Notes: generated from the letters alone by a model not told the origin. A stretch of DNA of 64,000 nucleotides from Malurus cyaneus samueli (GCA_009741485.1 CM019215.1:82227575-82291574); one strand, 5' to 3'. Counted from the first letter of the stretch, positions 13,691-28,117 are shown. Translations and numbers: made by a program.

Positions 13691-14042
13691 TTCTGAATGA
13701 CACCATATGGGTGTCATTACCTGTTGTCTGAGTGCCATTTCTCATCATGTGTGCATCCCCCATTGTGCATGGTGGAGGCTTGCTGGTTCTTTTGCTCATG
13801 AGAAGGAGCTTTGTGCTCCTGGTGATCTCTGCAGGATAATCTTGGATAGCAAAATTTGTCCTCTACAGCAGATGGGGTAAGAAGCAAAAAACACTACGTG
13901 CAAATCTGAAGCAATATCTTTAGAATAGATCTGCCTTGAGCATCTAAAACCCTGAATGCCCTCTGGTGCTTTACACAAAGGTTGACTGACTTTGAAAATT
14001 TATGTCAGTGGTAGGAAGATGGAAAAAAGGAAACAATGGAAG

Positions 14043-14076
14043 ATCATAGTGAGATCATAGACTATGATACTATGAT
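14043..14076. repeat. Cluster of ATCATAG(T) / ACTATGAT octamers in both orientations
   Basis: ATCATAGT lies at 14043-14050 and ATCATAG at 14054-14060. They are followed at once by two tandem copies of ACTATGAT, the reverse complement of the first word, at 14061-14076. The octamer resembles the short tandem units at the 3' end of avian CR1 elements, but no CR1 body is visible alongside. It can form a small hairpin. Confidence 0.6.
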
Positions 14077-17000
14077 TTGTTTTGGTGTAACATTACCTTT
14101 TTTCCCTTGTGGTATGACATGACTTGGCTTAGCGTTTTTATTCCAGGTGCTAGTATCTGTACCAAGGCATGTGGAAAATAATTTTGGTGGCTGTGAGAAT
14201 AGAACATACCAAAAAAAAATGATCCAGAAATAACCAGTCTGGTCAGAGAATTGGTATTTAAGATGCCCATGTAGTGTATGTCCATTCCTTTAAATTTTTT
14301 AGAAAGTGGGGAGTGTTCTGGGATTTTGTTTGTTTTTAAGCTTGGAGTAGGGGTTTTTGAGTTTGTTTTTGTTTTTCTTCTTGCTGTGTGCAGCAATGTG
14401 TCTGAAGTATCTGGATTAATAGGAGTCTGTATAAGGGAGCACTTAAATCCTCTAATGGAAGGATGAAAAATTTATGCAAATTGTGAAATTAAATAGTTTT
14501 CACCCCTGAATCACCGTCCAGCAAAATCTGATGTTACTTCTTCTCTTCCCAAAACCGTAAACCTCAATGAAAAGTAAAAGCACCAAGTATGGCATTTCAT
14601 TTCTGGTTCTAATATCACAGATAGGGAATTCCTGAAACTGCATGGCTTGCCTTTTATGGATTTGGTCCTTTTCAGAAAATGGAGACACAGAATTTGGCAT
14701 AGAGCCTGTTTTCCAGGTCTTTTTGAAGACAGCAACTTGTACATTTAGGCACCCCTAACCTTCTTGTGTGTGTAGATGATGGTGGAAACAACATTTGGTG
14801 CTTCAAGGCATTGATGCACCCTATAGAAGAACATTGTTTCCTTCAAAAATGAATTTGCCATTAGCTACTTACTAGCCTTGTCTCTTGAACAGTATTTCTT
14901 TAATAGAAACCGAAGTGGAAGGAGTTGCTTTCTTGAATACTGAACAAGAGTGGAACTAACTCCTCCTCTACCAGCAAGGATTCCTTGGGGGAAAATATGT
15001 TTTTCTTCACAGTGCAGACTCTTGTCTGTTTCTGTCTCTACCAAAAAAGAATCATGTTCTTGATAGAGGGACTTGGTAGGGATAATTCCTGTGCTGCTAA
15101 TTCAGTAGACTTGAGAGAATTTTTGAGATCAGCAGCATGTGTTCTTACTGAAGTACAGACCCGTGGTAATTTCTGTGTGGATCTTCCACCCCCTTCTTTG
15201 AACTTAAATACACACAAATATATATGTGAGAAAGTAATAAATCTTGTTTAAGAAGGCCTGTAGGCAGGTAAGTAGGCTTGGGACAGGTTTGGCACTCTGG
15301 TAGTCTTTGAGCATCTCATGGTGGGAGCGACTGAGCTGAGCTGGGTGTGGGGCACGCATAGCAGCAGGGACAGGCATTGAAGCTCTGCTGCTATCATGTG
15401 GCTTGTGCCAGTATCAAGAATCAGAAGATGCAGTAACCTTGGAAATAGCTTGCTTCATAAATGGGCAAGGAGGGCAGTGATGTGGTTAAACTTGTCAGTG
15501 TAGTCTGGGCCAGAGCCATGAATTTTCTTAGCTCAGTGCAGGGACAGTTTTTTCTCTTTACAGTGTAAGGTACTGCAATAACCACAAAGTTTTCCATTTA
15601 CTTCTTGTGAGAGATGCGTGTTTCTGCCCCTCAGCTCCGTTCCTGACCAAGTAGTGAGCTGTGGGAACCAGGTTTAGGATCCCAGATGAGATACTGTCAC
15701 CCTATAAACTATAATGCATATTTTTTTTCAGTAAATTCTGTCTGGCCTACATACTGCACCTTGCTGACCACACATCCATAACCTGTGTGGTTTCTCACAG
15801 CATACATGTGCAGGGGCTAACTTCTTGATTGCTCTCTGTGGAAAACTTTCCATTTTAAATAGGTAAATTGAAAATGACTCTCAAGAGAAGGGCTCTGAGA
15901 ATCTACCCACCAGCTCAGGGAAGCTGCTTGCTTTCTTCAAATCCAAACAAAGAGCAGACAGTGTATATTTGAAAGCCTTTTTGTCATGATTCAGATGACT
16001 TGTCCTAGTTTCCAGCCGACTCGATAATGTCAGCTTGAGACTTACAATGGGATATGTCAGTATTTATTCTACCTCTTCTCCACTTCATAACATCCTAGTC
16101 CCATTATTTCATCCCTGCTCTCCTCCCATTGTTAAATAGCTTGATTCTGTCAAGTTGAATAAATATCTAAATTCTGTCCATTGGAGAATGGCTCAGTTTC
16201 ATCAGCAGATATAAATGTGCACAAATTCTAGAGAATGGAGCTGCACATTGTTGCTGCCTTTGTCTGTGGGCTACCCCTCTGCACAAACCTGTGAACACTG
16301 AGATGAAGTGATGAGAGCTGCAGCTCCTGGTCTCTGTGGGCTCTACCTTTTGTGCTCTTAAGTGAGCAGGCAGTTGTGAGAGCCCAGCACCCGTGGGCCA
16401 TACTTTGGCCACCGATGTGTTCATATATCATGGGTGATGGTAAAAGAAAGTGTTTTAACTGCTGATTGCTGCAGACATGCTGAAGTAGCATACTGCATTT
16501 TGTAAATATGATTTGGGGCTAATGAAGCAGATCAGAGAGAAGCAGTCTTTTACATAATGCCATTGCCTCAGCACTAATATGACTAATCTGTTTGGACAAG
16601 TAACGATGAACTTCTGAATGGCTTATTGCAGGATGCTTGAGTAACTCGGTTAGAAACAACAACCTTTGTACTGGCATGATAATCTTTTTATAAGAACAAG
16701 TGGCTCGGTTCTCTTCAGAAGTGTACTATTTTTGTTTCAGAGTGGTGGGATGACAAGTCTTGGGGTAATGCATTAATAAAAAGACAGAGAAAAAAATCAG
16801 CTGAACTGTGTTATAATAGCAGACTGCAAAATGTTACTTGGATCATCATCTGTGGATACAGAAGAGAGAGGAGAATGGGACTGGGGATGTATAGTGATGT
16901 AGGATGTCTGTTGAGGGCTAGCTAAAACTGCGAGTGGCTGCCCATAGAAAGTTTCCACCTTTTGCTTGAATATAGTTTAAGTGTTTCATAATTTACCCCT

Positions 17001-17334
17001 AACCTAAGGAATTGATAACAAAAGAGCCCTAAGTTTCAATGTACTTGGTTTTTTACAGACTCTAGACAAATCTGCATTAGTTCCAGGTCAAGAGATCTGG
17101 TCACAGAGTATTTTCACATTTGGTAGATTCATGGGCTTTTTTTTGCCTTTCTGACTTTCTGCTTATGTGTTACGTGCAGTACTAGAGGAGCAGTCCCAGA
17201 AAATTGATTCTCTACTAATAAAGACTGAATATACTTTTTTTTCTGCAGATTGCTGTAATGCTGTTGGCTTGTCCTCTTTAAAAGGAGTCTGCTACCTTGC
17301 AGTGCTGGTTAACTCTCAAGGAGAGGAGACAGTA

Positions 17335-17356
17335 ACTTAACTTACATAAGTTAAGT
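17335..17356. repeat. Short perfect palindrome
   Basis: Two 10-bp arms, ACTTAACTTA and TAAGTTAAGT, are separated by the dinucleotide CA. No function is apparent. Confidence 0.8.
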
Positions 17357-20179
17357 GAATTGGTCACAGCTATGCAATTTTAGTAAATTAAAGTTGTCTT
17401 TTGTCAATTAGTGGTATCGTGCTTCTTCTGTAGAAGCTGGATAGGTTTTCCAAACTTGCAACAAGACAATATACCAGAGACAGACATTCTGGTTAGGTGA
17501 GAAGTGTACAGCAGCTTTGGAGCCTGCAGCCCTCTTTTCCAGCCTGGTATGGTGTGTTTTTGTCAAGGGTACATATGCAAGAAGAAGCTATCTATGCCAT
17601 GATGGATAAGTCTCATTCTTAGTAGCACCTTTTATCTTTTTACCTCAGAGAAATGTGTCTTAAATGTGTTCTGTTCCTCTTTTGTTTTCATTAAATAATA
17701 AATTTAGCATTGCCTTGGAGCATTGCTGTCCTTCAGCTTAAGGAGAAATTTAGAAGAGTAGACCAAATAAAGGCCTTATTCAACCAGAATATTTTTATTT
17801 GGGTTGTGTAGATAAAGCTGAAGGTGACTTGATAAGAATTCCCAAGCTTTGAAAGGACAGATTTCTTGAATGCACTTTTTTCATCATTGTGATCTCTCTG
17901 ACCCTCTCAGTAACTGCTGCTGTCACATTTTTACCTTTCAGCAGGTTTCCTTTACAGAAGAGTTATGAGCCTGTCTGATGCATCTCTAGGAAGATTATAT
18001 TTAGTTACAGGAAAACTCACTGTTGCAACTATTGCCAGGAAATGTAAATATAGTCCTGAGCAAATGCACTGAGGTTATCATTGTGACAGTACATAGATAG
18101 GACTGTGAAGTTTGCAAATAGATTTTGAAAAATGTCTAACTTCAAGTATCGAATTGTATTTACTTTTTTCCAAAACAATTATTTTCCCCTAATGAGTGTT
18201 GGATGAACACAGCTGCTCTGCTTGCAACATGCATAGAAAGATTTAGAAGAAATTTTGTGTTTGTACTTTCTTTCCTTTTTCTTTTTTTTTTTTCCCCTGA
18301 AATGGTAAACAAAGCATAAAATTTTAGAAGTCAAGTAAAGCAAGGGATGAAAGCTTGAGTCTCAGTCCCATATCCCGAGGTCTAGCGCAGTGCTCTCAAA
18401 TAATTTCCACATTGTCCACAAGCAGACTTTACTGACGGAGCATGAGAATTTTCTTTCCATGCATTGGATTGTATGTGGTGAAAACTTAATGCCATGTGTG
18501 GAATGTCTTTTTTGCATTAGCTTTAAATGTCTTGGAAGAGATTACCTTCATGTTCATTATGAATTAACTGCTTCTAGTATAAAAAAATGCAGTACAGAAG
18601 TGCAGTCCTTTTCAGAGGTGATCTATGTTCTTAATTTTAAATAGCAAAGTTTTATAGTTTAAGTATTTCAAATTAAGCTGTTACAGCCAATAACTTTCAG
18701 AATGGATTTCAAAGGAAAAAGTTTCTCAGTTAAAAAGTTAAGAAGTTGTTAAAAATAAAAAGTCATGTTTCCTATAATATTAGGTTCTGGTGCACTGATG
18801 AGTTTATTTTCAAAGATACTCAAAGGATTTTGAGACTACATGAAGTTCTCAGACTTCATGGTTCAGTAAGAGAAGACCTCAGTGACAGCTGCTAAGTCAT
18901 TGGAGCTGAAATCTCCCAGTCTTCCAAATTCAAATTTAAGCAAAGCCTATATTTTGCAGAAGAGTGGCCAATTTTGTTTCCATAGCAAGCTCTGTTTGGC
19001 TTGCTGTGTCTATTAGAATATGCTAGCCAGCATTCCTCGGTAGTGTCCTACAAACTCAAGGTCCTTTTCACTACAGTTTATTGGGACAAACTTTCCATTG
19101 TTCATTTCAAATGTAGAAATTTGTCATTCCTCTGTGACTGATGGCACTTTTGATTCTTGGTTGAGCATTGGACTAGTAATGTTCTTTGTATAATTTTTGC
19201 CATGAATTTAAGGTAGCTTCAGGAAAATGATCTCTGCTATGCTAAGTAACTGTGGTATTGGGATTTATGGAATACGGCTTCCTAACAGGGCTTTGGTCTG
19301 TTGATGTCATTACTGGAAAGCGCATGAGCCACTGCTGAAGCCAGCTTGTGGAGACAGTGGCGAATTCTGCCCTGGAAGTAGAAAAACCTGAGGCAAAGGA
19401 ATGGTGAAAGCATTTCATGGAGGTGGAAAGAGGGTGATTATAGGGGGGAAAAAAACTGGCCAAGAACTGCTGAAATGCTAAGTTGTATAAATGTTTTGAG
19501 TACAGCTGCTCTGCTTGCTCAAAGCTTCTCTGCTTGTGAGCAGTCTAAACAACTGTATACTTTTGTAGGAAAAAATCAATTACAGAAAATGTGAATCTAA
19601 GTGTTTTTAAACTCATCTAGCGAGTTCTCACATTATATTAACAATTCTAATAACAAATAATTCATTAGAGCAGCCAGAGAAAATATGTCTAAACAGCTTT
19701 TCATACTATGAGTTAGTATGCAAAATGCAAATTGGATGAGGTAAACTGCACAATTCCTTTCCCTTAATTACATTCTCGATCAATGGCTTATTTGCTTCAC
19801 ACACCACCAAGAGGCCACTAAAAACCTCAGATTTGAGTAGAACTTTAAGCAAGACAAACTGGGGCAATAAGGGCAAATATTTTCCAGCATTGGAGGGGAA
19901 GTTCTCTCTCTCCTTCCTACTCCCAGTTACACCTTTGCAGATGTTCCCCTCTTGTAACACTTTTAAAGCCTTCTTTTCATCTGGGTTTGACAGCAAAACC
20001 AAAATACTAATGCCAGTGGTCCTTGAAGCTGAAAGCAGTTCTTGATGGCTGTGGCTGCCCTTTTCTCATGTTTTCAAGCAGTTGACTCCTCAAGGTTTTG
20101 GGGAGCTGCTTCTACTGGTGGTAGAGGCTCTATGGGCTTCCTGCTTGGTGCTCCAGCCAGGGAAAGCCTGCTATCAGGG

Positions 20180-20400
20180 CTGGGTTGCATATTAGCAAAA
20201 GGTTCTTCTCCCAGAGGGTGGTTGGGCACTGGAACAGGCTCCCCAGGGAAGTGGTCACAGCACCAAGCCTGACAGAGCTCAGAAAGCGTTTGGACAATAC
20301 CCTCGGGCCCTGGTGTGAGTCTTGGGATGGTGCTGCAGTTGGACTGAATGGTCCTGATGGGTCCTTTCCAACTCAGCATATTCTATGTTTCTGTGATTTG
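20180..20400 (+). mobile_element. CR1 LINE, 3'-end fragment (5'-truncated)
   Basis: The segment encodes a good match to the C-terminal end of CR1 ORF2: the frame contains RFFSQRVVGHWNRLPREVV, followed by a SLTELRKRLDNTLG-like stretch. It then runs through the conserved avian CR1 3' untranslated tail (TCCTGATGGGTCC, CCAACTCAGCATATTCTATG) to an octamer-type end near 20400. It lies in the same orientation as PHLPP1. 5' truncation is normal for CR1. The sequence just upstream, from about 20070, may be an eroded continuation, but I cannot align it. The copy cannot move. Confidence 0.93.
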
Positions 20401-23400
20401 TTTTTTTATTGAAAATGTTACAATGAATAATTTTATGGTGTTTCAGTTTGTCTCATTCTCCTTATGTAGCCAAATGTGGTTCTGTCTAGCTATCTAGAAG
20501 TCATCTACTGGTTGAAATGCCTAGAAATAGAGTAACTCCTTAAATCTGTTAATGTAGCAATACTGTATATGAGATTTCCATTAAAAAAAAAAATTCAAAA
20601 CATAGGAGTTCTGCTAATCTGAACAGTATCATCCTCTTTCGGAGGTTGATAGTGTTTGGTGTTTTGTACCCAACATGCTTCCCATGGGCAAAGTAAATAG
20701 TTTGTAATTAAAATTAGTTATTTTTTTGTTCCTAATAATTAATTTTCCTGAACAAAGCTTTGTTCCTGTGATATTATAAATTAAAGTGCTGCAACTATGG
20801 TATATCCTTGACCTCTTCTTTTTGTTTCTTGCTGAGATGAAGATGAAGATATTTGGAACATACATAGAAAGTGTTAAAAAGAAAGAAAAAAAAGTCTTCA
20901 AGAGTCTCAGTTCTCCCCTCAAAGGAGGGTGAGTGGGCAGAGGAATCAGAATGCTAGTATTTTGGGAAGGCTTCTTTTTAAAATCTGTCCAAATGCTTTT
21001 AAAACTTAATCCTGCAAATGTTTGTGAATGAGAGATCATCATAGACTTTTCTGACAGTGAAGCTTCATGTGTGTTTTGGAGAGAAGCTCTTTAACATTGA
21101 TCCTTGTTGTGGCACTTGTGCAGTAGGTCTCTGGAAAGAGGAGGCAAGTGAGGGGATTTGGCCGTTTCTTGTTCCTCTATATTCAATTCAGTGAAGCAGT
21201 TGGTGAGATACCCTAATGGTAGAAATCCTCTCCTGTGCTATGTGATCAGAATCCTGGCCGTTTGCATTCCTCTGCATGCAGGTGACCTGTGAAATGGCTT
21301 TCAGAAGGACAAATGTAACATCATCCCTTCCTCTCTAAGGACCCAGGCGCTTAAGACAATTGGTCAGCAAGAGTGGATCAAAATGGAGAGCCTGCTTAAA
21401 TGAGGTCTTGCATATTTTAGGTTTTTCCCCTAATGACAGGGTGGAGGTTTCAATACAGTTTTAATAAGATTAAGATGTGCTGAACTTTCAAAGAATGTCC
21501 TTTGGAGGAGAATGGTTTTGGTTTTGTTGGGGGCTTTTTGTTTGTTTTTAGATGCTAGCACTGGACAAGGATGGAGGGTAGAACAGTTTCAATTGCTCAA
21601 CTTTTTTTCAAAGTAAACCGTTTACTGTGTCTCTATAGCCACAATATTTTTTTCAATGGTAGAGAAAGCATTCATTTCTAGGGCAGAAAAATGAAATGCT
21701 ATTATGGTCTGACCACAATCAATATACTTAAGTGGACTTCCTTGTGCTGTCCAGATGGACTACTCTTGTGGCACTGAGAGGTCTTGGATTCAAATGCCAG
21801 TAGAGAAGCTGCTTAACTTTCAGGATGGGGTCCTCTCATATGTAGATGGGCATTTCAGACTCTTCTGGGTATTTCCACTGAGAGGAGAAAACCTGACAAG
21901 TAGCCCCAGCTTCGAGTTGATCCTACTAGTACTGTACAAAGTACTTAGGGTTGGTATTTATGGATCCCTTTCTAAAATTATCATGAACCAGAGTTAAAGT
22001 GGTGCTCTGATGAATTTAAGTTCCTGAGGCTGTTTTTAGGACACTCACTTTCCTGACAAAGCTGAAATTTATGATGTTGTTTTGATTTCTTCTTGGTAAC
22101 TTCCTGAGGCTTCAGGAGCTCTACATCCGACTGTGTGCTTGTAAACCAAACCTTTGTACAGGCTCTTTCTCCTCTTGCTATGAATGTGGAAAGGTTCAGC
22201 ATTTTTCTTATAGGGATGTATAGCATCGAAGAAGAAACTTCGTGTAGTCAGGCTTATGAGCTAGCACCTGTGATTGTCCTTTCACAGACCCATGGAGTGC
22301 TTTGGGCAGAAAACCAATGGGTTTGGAGATGACTCAGATGTGTGATAGTTGATTTAATTTAAAAAGGGAATGGAAAAAGCCAGTCTCTTCTGGTTTTTTC
22401 CTCTCCTTTGTAATAAAACCTTATGATGTGCACTCCTAGACAATTCCCATATGCTATCCAGTTACTTCTGGTCTCTGAGGTAGGAAAGAGAAGAAACTGT
22501 GTCAAACCTGATATCTGTGGGCATGTGATAAATCTTCTCTGCCTGTTTCCAAAGGTAGAAAAGCTTTGGGAAAATGTTCCCTTTCATGTTTCTTCATGAT
22601 GCATATCTCTTCCTACTGTTTCCTTCTTCTCACTTTATAAAATCTGCTTTCCTTCCCCTGTCTTGTGTTTTTTTTCCCAAGGAAGCAAGTCGAAGACAGA
22701 GTTTTATTTCTGATACACATATTTAATGTGTGTGTCAGCATAATCCAACCTTTTGTCATGTAAATTTATAAAAAGAAAACATGTGAATGATTGAAGTCAA
22801 ATTAAAGTGAATCAAAGGCTCTGTGTTCTTCAGCAAGGAAACAAGGTGGATGGCTACAAGCAGGCAGAAATCCAGGTAGTGAAGCTTTCCAAGGGTATCT
22901 GTGAATCCTGTCTCTCCTTTTTCATCATCCAGGCTTCTCTGTTATTCTTTGAAGCAGCTCTTGCTGATAAGAGAGAAGTGAAAAAGAAGAGCTGTTAAGG
23001 GTGGTGTTAGGAATGATCTCTACAGTGTTGTAAGAGAGGGAAAGAGGCGACTGAGAGTCCTTGTGGCTTGTGGCAGCTCTCACTTTAAGCTGAGTGTGTA
23101 CCCTGTGTGATTTACTGAAGTCAGAACCAAAAAAAAAGTTATTGCTCTGGCTAGCTCTTAAAAATGATTTGTATGAACGTACTACATAAAATCACATGCA
23201 TGTACAAATATTGGTCACTAGTACAGGGGAAAAGCAGCCAAGGTATAGACATAAAGTGTGTGAACTAAGCTTACCTAGCACGTTGTGAACACTCTGGCTG
23301 ATATGATGGAGTTAGATTGGATTATAAGGTCAGCCAGAATTCCTTCTAGCAATAGCTTGGAAATCTCATGTTAATGAAGCTGAATTTTAAATGACAGATA

Positions 23401-23550
23401 ATTCTCTGACTAATTGCTTGTGCTGTTTCTTCTGGCTTTTTGTTTTTTTGTCTTTATGCAATTTAAAGCAGTTACTCATCTTTACCTGCTAGTTCCTTTT
23501 CTTTATTTATTAGGTGTTGTGGCTTTTGATTGTAGATGTTGACAATGCTG

Positions 23551-23580
23551 AATCCAGCATTCTGGCCAATCCAGCATTCT
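23551..23580. repeat. 13-bp direct repeat, period 17
   Basis: AATCCAGCATTCT occurs at 23551-23563 and again at 23568-23580. A small tandem duplication. Confidence 0.85.
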
Positions 23581-26500
23581 TTGCAGGGCTAAACCTTGGA
23601 GGGACTTGACTGGACAAGTTATAAATATTTCAGTATTGTTTAATATCACATGTTATTTGTGATTTTTTAAACTAGAGTAGTTGAAATGTGCTACTAATAG
23701 CCTTGCAATACTGTACAGGATTCTATTGACATAAGCTTCTTATCAGTTGGGTCCTATGGTAAATCTTGAATTTAGATTTTGATCTATGCAACAATACTGG
23801 TACAGTGATCTGTTGTAGGAAGTGTCATACTTTAAATGTTTTCCCTTAACAAGGGATTTACATTGCTACATGCTTTTAGATACACAGGATACCTGACTTG
23901 TTTCTTCTGATGAAAGAGTAAGGAGAAAATCATACTTGGAACTTGAATATGTTTGACACACAAAAGAGCTTAATTGTCTTGCAGTTGGTGGAATTGTAGT
24001 CTAGAATACATTGAAAGACAACATTTATGTTATGTATGAAGTTCCTACAAAACAATTCTTGACCTACCATGCTCATGTGTTCCTCTGTAGCTTTTTCAAA
24101 ATGTTTGACTACTCACATCTTCCATCCTTGGTGCAAGGCAGGTACGTGCAAGGGCGTGTGGGGATTTACTCAACTTTTGCTGGAAAGGAGCATGGATTTC
24201 TATCTCTCTGTCCTAGTACTAAGACATACAGATGAACTTCTGCCAGGGGCTGTCATTCTTTTCAGGGGAGTGTGCGTTCAAGTAGTTATTTTGAGCTTAC
24301 ATTGCCATGCCTCATGTTGAGCATCTAACACTGATAAAACCTGAAAGCTGCTGTTAACTTCAGTGTAATTTTGCTCTTCAATTCCATCAAGATTCGAGCT
24401 TTGCCTAAAACAGTTGGTTAGCTCATAGCTTTTGCCAATACAGCAATTGCTTTAGACAGCATAAGTATCCTTTGGGATGCCAGGGATTTATTTTACTGTG
24501 CTTGTGGCTTTATTGTGCATTGGGAGTGTAACAAGTAGAATTCAATTTTTGCATGACTTCACCAAATAAAAAATGTGCATTTCCAGCATTTTGTTCAGCT
24601 GTGCTCTGTAGGGGCTGAATTGGGAAGAAAGGGGGAAAGATCAGTTGAGCATTTACTGGGTCCCATCCTAAGGAAGCTGTATGTGCTGTCATGAAAGTCA
24701 TGGCAAGCACTGGCAAGTTTGTTGTATTTTTTTTTGCCCTATCTTTTGCATTTTCACCTCTTTAATATTAGTGTGTAGGACTGTAAAACTGTTCAGAAAG
24801 TGGTGTTTTTTGAGGCCGTCTTAATAAGGGATAACTTGAAATGTGTTGCTGAAGTATTCTCTTAAAGAATAGTTGTAAGAAATTTTACCAGATTTTAGCA
24901 CAGGTCTTCCCTGTGTAAGACTAATTCTGTTTTAAATTTACTTTGAGAAAAAATACTTGGTAGATGATGTCACTGAAGAACTTAGTAGCTTTCTTAAATG
25001 AATCCTAAGTTCAAGATGGGAAAGTTGTTTTAGATAATACTTCCTGGAAGCCTCTAGACCAATATTGCAGCTTTTTAGAACTTAGTTAAAGCACAGGAGG
25101 AAGATGACATTTTTTTCTTGATGGTACATTTTCAGGATATTTCAGTTGTTTCTCCTTGGAGAAGTGACATATGGTTCTTTCCCAAAGGAGTTGGTATTGA
25201 GTTTTGCTACTGGAAAGCAGGCAACTCTTTCCCTTTTATGAGCTTTCTTCAAAATGAGGTGTTTGAAAAAAAAACAACAGAATTCACCCTGCACCCCGTT
25301 GTATTTTTAGTGCTAGCAGAATTTTGGTCATCAAGTGTGCCTTTATTTTGCTAAAATAAAAAACAAGGGCTGCATGTAGCTTGCTGGATTTCCTGCAGTC
25401 AAGTGAAGTGAATGAGAATGCATAGGTCTAAGAGTTTGAACCTGAAGGACAAACCAATGTTTCAGCTGCAGGAGTAAGCACTAGAGATAGATGAGGTGAA
25501 GAGTTTAAGAATGGCGGGTTCCCAGTTTGTTGGGAGTGAATTTGTGTTTATGGGTGTTTGCTTGTACAAACCAGACTTTAAAATCTGTCAAAATACATTG
25601 GAGCAACTAGATCTGGAGCTCCCTTGTTGCAGTTAGAACAACTGAGTTCCAAGGATTTGGATTTGCTGTCTCTGTGTATTAACCCAGATGAATTTCCATT
25701 GTGCTTGCTTGCTTTTAATTGCAAGTAGCGTCTTGTCCATTGCTACAATATCCTGCTTTAGCCTGTTGCTGTATTAAGTCATCCTAGTGTGGGAGTTGTG
25801 CTGGTTAACAGTGACTCTTCATTGAATTCTGCTGAATCATTGTTAGGTTTTTCTTCAGAAGCTTTTGCTTCTTGCAGATTGATGTTTCGTTTTTGACATT
25901 AAATGTATTACAGTCATCTACCACAAATATACATGACACTTGATAGAAAAGCTTTTCAGGAAAGTAATTTTTGTTACATTTTGCCTGTGATAACCTTTGA
26001 AGTGTTGATACCATGTTTTAGGACTATTGTGTCAAGATGATGAGTCTTGATCATTCTGTGTATCTTGTTCTCAACAAGTGAACAAAGTTTGAACTCTGTC
26101 TCAGTGGGGAAAGAGGGATATTTTTCTGGATTATGAAATACATACAAACCTTTCCTCCAGTGAGGATTTACCCTGAAGTGGAAAGTAGGATTATGGCTAT
26201 AAAACTAGTAACTATGTTTTATTGTATCATATCTCATAGTGGTAATGTTTGCTTTTAAGGATCATCTTCCTGTAAAGTAGGAGGAACATATTACACAAAG
26301 ACTAAAGGCTTGTCTGTCTTCTACTCTGCCAGTTTTGTCTCATACTGAATGTTTCTTTAAAGACAAGTTTAACGTAGTTCAGTAAAATCTGTCATTTGGG
26401 GTCTGCTCTTCTTTCTCAGATGAAAAGGTAACAGCCTTCAAGTAGCAAAGCATGAACTGCTAAATCCTAAAGGAAACTTAACTACTTCAGAGCTTCCCTC

Positions 26501-28049
26501 AGCAACCATGTAATAGAGAGTGCAGTAAAATGAGGAGTATAATCAGTAAACTATGTAACTATGCTGAGAGTTACATGCCCTTAAGGACAGCTTAATGGTG
26601 ACCAAGTACCTCTTCAACAAAGCAGTCAGAATCAACCTGCAGTCTAGTCTTAAATCTTGCAGGAATCTTTAAGAGTGTAAGTAGATTTGAGTGCAAAAGT
26701 TCAGTGGCTGATTTTGGAATGATTTGCCAGGCAAAACATTGGTATACATTCTTGCTCTGTTACCTTTGCCAAAGCAGTCTGCTGGTAGAGACTATGGGGT
26801 GAGTTCTTGCTCTTAGTTAAATACAAAACCTGCTAATTCTGTGCCTTTGTTCCTAAATTATGACAGTGAAAACAAGAAAAAGTACTTCTAATAAGCATAT
26901 ATCTGTATGTAGGTTTTCCTTGTAAGTTTCAAATAAAATAAAAGAGAACAGAACACTTGTTTGAGGTTTTACTTGTACTTTTTTTTGCTTTCTTTGCCAC
27001 CCTCTTTTAAAAAAAATCCCACTTGGTGTATTATTTTTTTATATCTCATTGCACTGAGGCTTGCCTGAAGTCATCACTGCTGTCCTGACTTTGACAAGAA
27101 TGAAAGGGGAAGCAGCCTTTCATGACTGAGAACCTTCAAAAACATTGCAGGCAGTATTTCATCTGTATTTAATGAAAGGGCTTGAGCAAAAGTAGAAATC
27201 TGCAGAATGATTTGGCAGTGAGGTTTCAGCAACAGCAATTGTGGCATGGTTTCCCTAAAGGTGGGCAAGGACACTCAAGGGCTTTTAGTATTTTGAGCTA
27301 ATTGAGGCCTCTTTGCACTTATATTTAGGCAGGAGCAGTGCTGAACTTTGATTTGCAGGTTTGCAGGCAAGGCAGGGTGAGGTGTTCCTGATTTCAGTTC
27401 ACTGGCATGTTGGGGATGGTGCTCCAGGTGTGAACTCAGGGGCTGTCACCCACCCTGCTGGCTCCTCCTGACCAGCTTGGGAAATAGCCCTGCTTTCCCA
27501 AGTGAATTCAGACCAAAATCTTCTAAACTGAATGGTGGTTTTTGGGTGTTCATTTTCTTCAATGTGTACAAGAATTGACATTCACAGAATATTAGCGTGT
27601 GAAGTGTGTTGTTTCTGAAATGACTTGCTGAAAGCCGTGGGTGGGTTTGATTACATATCCTCTCCAGCAGCAGCCACTGTGTCACAGCCTTGGCCCCTAC
27701 GTGCCATTCCTCTGCTCTCCGTGCTGAACTACTCACCATGAGCTGTCCCTAAGGCCTCCCAGTCAAAAAGAGAAGCAAGATATTAAAGCAGCCTGTTTTG
27801 TCTGAAAGGGCTCGGGGACAGCTTGCAAGGAACAGCTGATGTGGTAGGGCTGATGCAATGCTGGCCTCAGGCCAGGGGCCCAACAGTGTGCAGATGAGGA
27901 TGACAACCTTTGTAACTGCCCAGCTGTAGCAGAAAAAGTACATCCCTAAATTAGGCACTCAGAGTTATTCAGTCACTTCTGAAAAGTCTCAAACTTCGAT
28001 GCTATTCCTGCTGAATAATAACTTAAGCCTCTCTTACCACTGGTGAATA

Positions 28050-28117
28050 CCCGAGACAGCTCAGGGCGGGCAGTCTCTCCAGCTGGCTGGGCTGCCTGCA
28101 CCATGCAGGTCGCGAGG
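28050..28117. other. GC-richer, CpG-containing patch in AT-rich intron
   Basis: About 70 bp with several CpGs (CCCGAG, GGGCGGGC, GTCGCGAG) and CAGCTGG- and GCTGCCTGC-type words, inside sequence that is otherwise AT-rich and CpG-poor. It contains a GGGCGGG GC-box-like core near 28074-28080. It could be a regulatory element or the eroded end of an old insertion. The sequence does not decide which. Confidence 0.35.

Noticed and set aside
20074..20379. 101-codon minus-strand frame
   Set aside because: It largely overlaps the antisense of the CR1 fragment, whose sense frame matches CR1 ORF2.
20629..21042. 137-codon minus-strand frame, the longest outside exons
   Set aside because: It is an AT-rich random-looking sequence with no recognised domain, no homology I know, and no splice signals.
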